From contig SKMN01000020.1 of the NCBI GenBank assembly GCA_007121015.1, forward strand, positions 1 to 64,000: 64,000 nucleotides of DNA, given 5' to 3'. The position numbers and the translations under genes were made by a program. A model generated the notes under the pieces. It worked only from the letters and a program-made list of their open reading frames with translations. It was not told the DNA's origin and did not search any database. Below are positions 58,265 through 64,000 of this stretch, piece after piece. Within the stretch, counting starts at the first letter, position 1. The number at the start of each line of letters is the position of its first letter. This stretch comes from Coriobacteriia bacterium. Lineage in GTDB: Bacteria > Actinomycetota > Coriobacteriia > Anaerosomatales > SLCP01.

Positions 58265-58910
58265 GCGCCACTCCTCCCCTCCCAGGAGATCCCCGCGGTC
58301 GCCGTTCCGTGAGCGCGCTGGGGAGATCCGCCATCGTCAGGACGCCCTTCCGGCTGTAGGAGCTCGCCCGCCACGCGCCTTCGTTGCCGACACCCCGGAG
58401 GCCAGGTCGCTAATGATAACAAAGTCGACCGCGCATACTGTCAGGAGAGGGGGGCAAGCATGCTCGCACCTGGAGCACCTCATGCGAGAGAGATCGCTCG
58501 CACCACATCATGGGGTACGAACTCACGGAGGGCACGCTCGCCGTCGCCCAACCGTCAGACACGGAGGTCATAACCATCGCTACCCGTCCCACCCGAACCG
58601 TGGTCCTCCCTGGCGTGGCCGCTTCTGTCCCCTTCTCTGGCTTTCCGTCGCGCAGATGGCCGAGGCGGATCACCTCGCCACGCGTCGCAACACCACGCTG
58701 CCTCACTCGACCTGCCATCCGGGTTGGGTTTCGAAGGCGCCGTCGAGCCTTTCGCGACGCTCACATTTGCGCTTCCCAAAGCAAGCCTTTTCCGCTGTGC
58801 GGCCGCTGTACCTGGCCGACATCGGGCTGCCAGAAGCCTTATGGCGCCGCATGGGTATCGAGAGTGGAACGCCGTTTCGTAGCGGACACATCGTCGAGGT
58901 GACGTGAGGG

Positions 58911-59483
58911 ATGACCGAAGCGGGTACACGGGGAGACAAGTCGGTGACGGTCGCGATCTCACGACACGTGGCGCCGGGGCGCGACGCGGAGTTCGCGGAG
59001 TGGGTGCACGGCATCACAGCGGAGGCCGCCCGGTTCCCGGGACACCTCGGCGCAGGCTACATACGCCCGGCGAGTCCAAACGGCGCACACACGATCGTCT
59101 ACCGATTCGACACGCGCGAGCACTTCGATGCGTGGCAACAGTCACCCGAACGCCAGCGCTGGACCGATGCGGCGCACCATCTGGTCGCCGGTGACCCCAA
59201 CGTCCAGATGGCAACAGGACTCGAGTACTGGTTCGACGACCCGTCATGCGCCGGCGGAGCTCCGCCAAAGGTCTGGAAGCAGGCGCTGCTCACCTGGCTC
59301 GGCCTCTATCCGACGGTACTTGCCGTCGCCTACACGATCGGAGTGCCGGTCGAAGGGTGGCCAGTGCCGCTGCGCACTGCCGTCACCACAGCGCTCACAG
59401 TGGCGCTCATGACGTGGATCGTCATGCCGGTCGTCACCCGCGCCTTCCGGGGATTCCTTCGTCCCGGCGCAAAGAGCCGGTGA
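58911..59483 (+). CDS. Antibiotic-biosynthesis-monooxygenase (ABM)-like domain membrane protein
   Basis: VTVAISRHVAPGRDAEFAEWVHGITAEAARFPGHLGAGYIRP...; C-terminal TM helices. Confidence 0.85.
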   Translation: MTEAGTRGDKSVTVAISRHVAPGRDAEFAEWVHGITAEAARFPGHLGAGYIRPASPNGAHTIVYRFDTREHFDAWQQSPERQRWTDAAHHLVAGDPNVQMATGLEYWFDDPSCAGGAPPKVWKQALLTWLGLYPTVLAVAYTIGVPVEGWPVPLRTAVTTALTVALMTWIVMPVVTRAFRGFLRPGAKSR

Positions 59484-59533
59484 TCGGGGTCGGTTTTCGA
59501 CGCACACCGATACGTCCGCCCGCTCAGAGTCGC

Positions 59534-60589
59534 TCACTCGCGGGGCTCTACTCCTAACTCCCACAACTCGCCATTCTCGCCGTGCTGCGTGACGAAGGAG
59601 AACCACATCTCGAGATAGACGGGTTTCTCGGCTCCGTCGACCATCACGGACGTGCGCACCCCATCGTGCTCGAGCACGACATCCGCGCCCTCGATCTCGG
59701 TAGAGTGCACACCGCTCGGTAGCCCGTCTCGCTCCACCGCGACCGCAGGGCCGTCGGGGATACGGAAGACGTACATGATCGTCTTGGCCGGGAGTCGTGC
59801 GTCGCTGCGGGTGACGGGTGCTATGAGCCGTTCGGTCTCCTCGTAGCCAGCGTATGGGTTTCGCCGGTAATCGCGCGCGTAGCCGGTCTCCTCGGAAAGG
59901 ATGATGGCATCGGGCACGACCTCTCTGACCTCGCCGACCGTCATGAACTGCGCGCTCACCAGGTCGAGTTCGACACCTACGTAGTCGCCGACGAGCGCCT
60001 TGCCGAGGGATTGCGACCACAGCGACTCGGTCTGCCGGTCGTACATCACCAGGTTCGATTCGTGGAGCAGCCCGCTCACACCGAACTCGAGCACTTCGTC
60101 GTCGACGGTGCGGTCGAAGACGAGCGCCGAGCCGCAGAGCGGTCAAAACGTCACTGCGATCGCTCTGCCGCCCACTACCTCGTTAACGATCTCGTGCCAC
60201 ACCAAGACGTTGTAGGGGTAGAAGCGGACATCATCGTCGATCTCGACGAGCACCCCGAAGACATCGTCGGGGATCGTGGACTCGTCGAGCGCGTCGAAGA
60301 GCGGGTCGGTGAGCGCAGGAATCCCGTCCTTGGGCGGTCCACCGGAGATGAACTCATCGAGTTCGACGATGCGCTTGGACGTGTCGGTTGCCAGGTCGAA
60401 CCTCTCGAACTCGCGGGCCTCTTCTTCGGCCTCGGTCCGCTCCTCGGGGGCATCCGAGACGCCGCACCCTCCGAGAAGCACGACGGCACCCATCAGCATC
60501 GCAGCGACCCCCCAGGCCCTCCAGACCTCCGTCCGCGTGCGGCTTATCGCTCGTGGATGGCTCACCGGTCCTCCTCCAGTCGGACCCAT
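59534..60589 (-). CDS. DUF3179-family lipoprotein, predicted selenoprotein (U-P-L-C replacing C-P-L-C)
   Basis: VVGGRAIAVTF-UGA(60143-60145)-PLCGSALVFDRTVDDEVLEFGVSGLLHESNLVMYDRQTESLWSQSLGKALVGDYVGVEL...; frame continuous across UGA; lipobox LLGGC. Confidence 0.85.
60110..60145 (-). promoter_or_regulatory. Candidate SECIS of the DUF3179 selenoprotein
   Basis: UGA then 7 nt, stem GCGG-(bulge C)-TCGG / TCGA-CCGC, 9-nt loop CGCTCGTCT beginning 16 nt after UGA; an alternative CCGC-TCT-GCGG hairpin is also possible. Confidence 0.5.
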
Positions 60590-60598
60590 CAGCCCGGG

Positions 60599-61249
60599 TC
60601 AGCGGCTGACAGCGCGTGCCTCGGCATCGAGGGCAGAGAGATCGGTCCCGATCGGGTTCGCCCTGATCGCCTGCACACCCCATAGCAGGTTGTGAGCCAT
60701 ATAGCGTGCGGTACGGTTCGTGTAGAGGTGCGCATCCCCACCCGCCTCGATGTAGCTCGGTCCGGGACCGGCGTCGCCCACCCAATAGCAATCGACGTTG
60801 GGAGGCACGAGGCAACCGAGGTGCGACAGGTTGAAGAGCGTGTTCGCACAGCAGTCGTGCGCTCCGTCTTCGTTGCCGGTGACGATGACGCCGGCGACCT
60901 TCCCGTACAGCGGGTACTGGCCGGTTCCAGGATCGCTCTCGGCGTACGTGCCGTCGAGGCGCTCGAGCACGAGTTGCGCGACCGATGAGCGCACGCCGAA
61001 CCAGATCGGCATGGCGATCACGAGGATGTCGGCGGCCTTGATACGACGCAGGATGGCCGGCCACTCGTCGCCCGCGCCCTCGTCTGACGACACCCCGAAC
61101 CTCACGTGGTGATCGACGACGCGGACCGTCTCCGATGCGACGCCAAGCTCGCCGAGGAGCCCCGCCACCTTGTCGATGAGCGCCTGAGTGTTCGACGTCT
61201 GCGGTGAGGGCTTGAGCGTACAGTTAAGGAAGAGCGCCTTGATGCTCAC
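60599..61249 (-). CDS. Flavodoxin-like NAD(P)H-dependent FMN reductase family protein
   Basis: KALFLNCTLKPSPQTSNTQALIDKV...DILVIAMPIWFGVRSSVAQLVLERLDG. Confidence 0.88.
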   Translation of the reverse strand: MSIKALFLNCTLKPSPQTSNTQALIDKVAGLLGELGVASETVRVVDHHVRFGVSSDEGAGDEWPAILRRIKAADILVIAMPIWFGVRSSVAQLVLERLDGTYAESDPGTGQYPLYGKVAGVIVTGNEDGAHDCCANTLFNLSHLGCLVPPNVDCYWVGDAGPGPSYIEAGGDAHLYTNRTARYMAHNLLWGVQAIRANPIGTDLSALDAEARAVSR

Positions 61250-61299
61250 GAGGCGTCCATTCAAGGAAGACACTGGCGATGCGACCGACACGCACGACC

Positions 61300-62493
61300 C
61301 TACCCCATCTCGCGCACGGCGCGCGCGTACTGCGCTCCCCACTCGCGCGCCGCGGCGATCTCCTCCGCAGAGGGCCGGTACTTCTGTGTGTACGGCTCGA
61401 AGGGCAGTTCGAAGCCGATTGCCTCGAGCCGTCCGATAATCTGCTTGCACGCGCCGCTCGACCACCCGTAACTGCCGAACGCGCCGCCGATCTTGCCCGT
61501 GGGCTTGAGGCCGGCCAGGTACTGCAGGTAGCCCGCCACCCGGTAGAGCATGCCGTGGTGGAGCGTGGGCGAGCCCACGAGCAGCGCCCGAGCGTCGAGC
61601 AGGTGTCGCGTCACGCCCGCGACCGGGCTCGCCGCCAGGTCGAACACGGCCACCTCGACACCTTGCGCAGCCACCCCGTCAGCCACCGCGCGGGCGAGGA
61701 TGTCGGTCGAGCCCCACATCGTCGAGAACGCGACGACAACCTTCTCGCGCGTCTCACCGACGGTCAGACGGCCGTATGCGTCGAGAACGGCGCCGAGCGC
61801 CTCCCCGCGCCAGATGACCCCGTGGCTCGGCGCGATAGTCTCGATCTCCCACCCGGTCGCCACGACCTTCTCCACCGCTTTGGCCACCTGTTTGCCGAGC
61901 GGCATGAGGATGTTCGCGTAGTAGACGGTGAGTTCCTCGAGTGCGAGATCGAGGCCGACCTCGTCGGCGAAGCGTTCGGCCGAGGCCATGTGCTGCCCGA
62001 ACGCATCGTTGGGCATGAGTACGCGTTCCTCGGCGCAGTACGTGAACATCGAGTCGGGCCAGTGCACCATGGGCATCGGCAGGAAGCGCAGTGTGCAGCC
62101 GCCGAGATCGATGACGTCGTCGGCGCCGGCGGCCTCGACCTGGAGGCCGTCGTGGTACTCGGCCACACCCGCCACGCCCGATCGCGACGCGACCACGCGA
62201 GCGTTGGGCATCGCAGCCATGACGTCACGCAAGCCCCCGTTGTGGTCGGGCTCGACGTGGTTGACGACGATCAGGTCGATCTCAGCAGGGTCGATGACCG
62301 AGGCCACGCGCGCGAGGAGCTCGCCCACGAACGGGCCCTTGACGGTATCGATGAGCGCAGTCTTGTCTTCGCCGCGCACGAGGTAGGCGTTGTAGGTGCT
62401 GCCGCGCGGCGTCTCGTAGCCGTGGAAGTCGCGCAGGTTCCAATCGATGACGCCGACCCAGTCGATCCGGTCGGACACGCGTACTGATCGCAT
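61300..62493 (-). CDS. FprA-type flavodiiron protein
   Basis: Diiron ligands in VVNHVEPDHNGG, PMVHWPDSM, LMPNDAFGQH, PSHGVIWR; C-terminal flavodoxin domain VVVAFSTMWGSTDILARAV. Confidence 0.92.
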   Translation of the reverse strand: MRSVRVSDRIDWVGVIDWNLRDFHGYETPRGSTYNAYLVRGEDKTALIDTVKGPFVGELLARVASVIDPAEIDLIVVNHVEPDHNGGLRDVMAAMPNARVVASRSGVAGVAEYHDGLQVEAAGADDVIDLGGCTLRFLPMPMVHWPDSMFTYCAEERVLMPNDAFGQHMASAERFADEVGLDLALEELTVYYANILMPLGKQVAKAVEKVVATGWEIETIAPSHGVIWRGEALGAVLDAYGRLTVGETREKVVVAFSTMWGSTDILARAVADGVAAQGVEVAVFDLAASPVAGVTRHLLDARALLVGSPTLHHGMLYRVAGYLQYLAGLKPTGKIGGAFGSYGWSSGACKQIIGRLEAIGFELPFEPYTQKYRPSAEEIAAAREWGAQYARAVREMG

Positions 62494-62590
62494 ATCGCAC
62501 TCCTCGGTGACTTCGCGCGAACGGTCCCTCTCTAGATACCCGAACCGTGCGCCGATCGCATCACGGACGCCGTCTTGCCATCCGCGCGCC

Positions 62591-64000
62591 CTACCGGCGC
62601 GGGAGGAACTCGAGGTAGGCGTCGGAGAGGCGTTGCAACTCGACGACGCGCGCAACGGCGTCCCGGCGCCCGTGGTACTCGGGATCCGGGAGCGGGTCGC
62701 GCGTCACCGGATGCCATGCCGCCGTCGGCCGGTCGGGCGCATCGCCCGGGCGGAAGATCGCCTCGTCGTCTATGTAGGTACCGAGCGGCTCGTAGTACCT
62801 GATGCCGAGGAGCTGGGCGGTGGGGTTCAGGAGGTCCTGGCCGAAGTGCACGTGGTCGACGAGGGGCACCCCGAGCAGGTTCGCGAGCGTGGGCATGATG
62901 TCGACGTGACCGCTCGGCTGGTCGAAGACGCGAGCGTCGGTGATGCCAGGGGCCACGACGAGCATCGGGACGGTGAGACGGTCGGGCCACTCGTGCGGAC
63001 GGCCGAGGATGGCGTCCATCAGCTCCCGCTCGGGCGCTGTCATGTGCCGGTACTGCGGTCCGAGGTGATCCCCCACGATGACGAGCACGCTCTCCTCGAG
63101 GACCCCGGCCTCCTCGAGCGACGCGACGAAGCGTCCGAGTGCACGGTCCGCGTAGCCAACCGACTCCAGGTAGCGCCCGAAGCCGGTATCGTCCAGCTCG
63201 GCCGACAGCTCGAAGGGGATGCGGTTCTCGGGCATCTCGAACGGCGTGTGACTCGTAAGCGTGAGGACCGATGCGTACAGCAGCTCGCCGGCGGCATGCC
63301 GCTCGGCGAGGACCTCGGCGGTCGTCTCGTAGAGCATGTCGTCCGACGGTCCCATCATGATGATCTCGGAGTCGTCGAAGTGATCGAGGTCGTAGATGAC
63401 GTCGAAGCCGAGCGCCGGGTAGAGGTCGTCCCGGTTCCAGAACGTCACGTCGTTCGCGTGGAACGTGAGCGTCGTGTAACCGTGCTCGCCGAGCAGCCTC
63501 GGCATACTCGGGATCTTCCGGTCCCCGAAGGCGGCGGACACCGCCTGGAACTCGAGCGGGTAAAGCGAGGTGTGGATGATGTACTCGGCGTCCGACGTGT
63601 TGCCCGGCCCCATCTGGAAGTACATGTTCGGCCAGTAGAACGCCTCTTCGAGGAGCGTGTCGAGGGCGGGCGTCACCTGAGCGTCCCCCATCGTCGCACC
63701 TATCGCGAAGGGCTGGAGCGACTCGAAGAGCACGACGATGACGTGGCGGCCCTCGGCCACCCCGAAGAGCTCCGGTACCCCGTCCGCGTCTGACGGGACC
63801 GGCGCGACACCTTTGAGGTCCGCGATGAGCGCCTGTACGGCCTCGGGGTCGGCGATGTCGATGTCGTCCACGCTAGCGGTACGCGAGCCGGCTACCCCCT
63901 CGACGACCTGCTGCGCGAAGAGTCCCCTCTTCGCGCCGAGCATCGCCCGGGCCGTCGGCTCATCGGCCAACCCGACACCGACGTGCACCCCGAAGAACGC
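62591..64000 (-). CDS. LTA-synthase-like sulfatase/phosphatidylglycerol transferase family protein (5' end probably beyond the window)
   Basis: HVIVVLFESLQPFAIGATMGDAQVTPALDTLLEEAFYWPNMYFQMGPGNTSDAEYIIHTSLYP; SVLTLTSHTPFEMP; VIVGDHLGPQY. Confidence 0.88.
   Translation of the reverse strand, partial: AFFGVHVGVGLADEPTARAMLGAKRGLFAQQVVEGVAGSRTASVDDIDIADPEAVQALIADLKGVAPVPSDADGVPELFGVAEGRHVIVVLFESLQPFAIGATMGDAQVTPALDTLLEEAFYWPNMYFQMGPGNTSDAEYIIHTSLYPLEFQAVSAAFGDRKIPSMPRLLGEHGYTTLTFHANDVTFWNRDDLYPALGFDVIYDLDHFDDSEIIMMGPSDDMLYETTAEVLAERHAAGELLYASVLTLTSHTPFEMPENRIPFELSAELDDTGFGRYLESVGYADRALGRFVASLEEAGVLEESVLVIVGDHLGPQYRHMTAPERELMDAILGRPHEWPDRLTVPMLVVAPGITDARVFDQPSGHVDIMPTLANLLGVPLVDHVHFGQDLLNPTAQLLGIRYYEPLGTYIDDEAIFRPGDAPDRPTAAWHPVTRDPLPDPEYHGRRDAVARVVELQRLSDAYLEFLPRR

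Noticed and set aside
60143-60145. In-frame UGA in the DUF3179 gene as a nonsense mutation or pseudogene
   Set aside because: UGA lies exactly at the conserved Cys position, frame is intact on both sides, and a Sec-FDH in the same window shows Sec decoding is likely.
1-64000. Mobile elements, prophage, CRISPR arrays
   Set aside because: No transposase, integrase, phage or cas-like protein, and no regularly spaced direct repeats noticed.

Overview
High-GC, apparently actinobacterial (Coriobacteriia/OPB41-like by inference) chromosomal window, gene-dense, mostly minus strand. Main contents: (1) a large respiratory/extracellular-electron-transfer region with six multiheme c-type cytochromes (24, 14, 6, 20, 13 and 7 heme-binding motifs by manual count), a cytochrome-b-like membrane protein and a formate dehydrogenase; (2) a contiguous tungstate-uptake plus molybdopterin-cofactor operon (tupABC, MobA-FdhD fusion, moeA, moaA, moaC, MOSC, mog, cysteine desulfurase, DUF3343); (3) chemotaxis and c-di-GMP signalling genes; (4) a Fur-regulator/CbiMQO-type ECF metal transporter, a CPH-type P1B ATPase and a heme-motif (DUF3365-like) sensor kinase; (5) one tRNA-Pro. 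Most notable observations: three in-frame UGA (selenocysteine) codons, each followed by a candidate SECIS hairpin: formate dehydrogenase, a small thioredoxin-like protein, and a DUF3179-family protein in which Sec replaces the first Cys of the usual CPLC motif; a shared structured leader RNA upstream of both the tungstate/cofactor operon and the formate dehydrogenase operon, resembling a Moco/Tuco-type riboswitch; a shared GTAAC-N4-GTTAC palindrome upstream of the FDH and cytochrome-b/multiheme operons; and two paralogous NHL-propeller/TM/PIN-like proteins embedded in the cytochrome clusters. All calls come from reading the sequence and recalling families; no database search was run.
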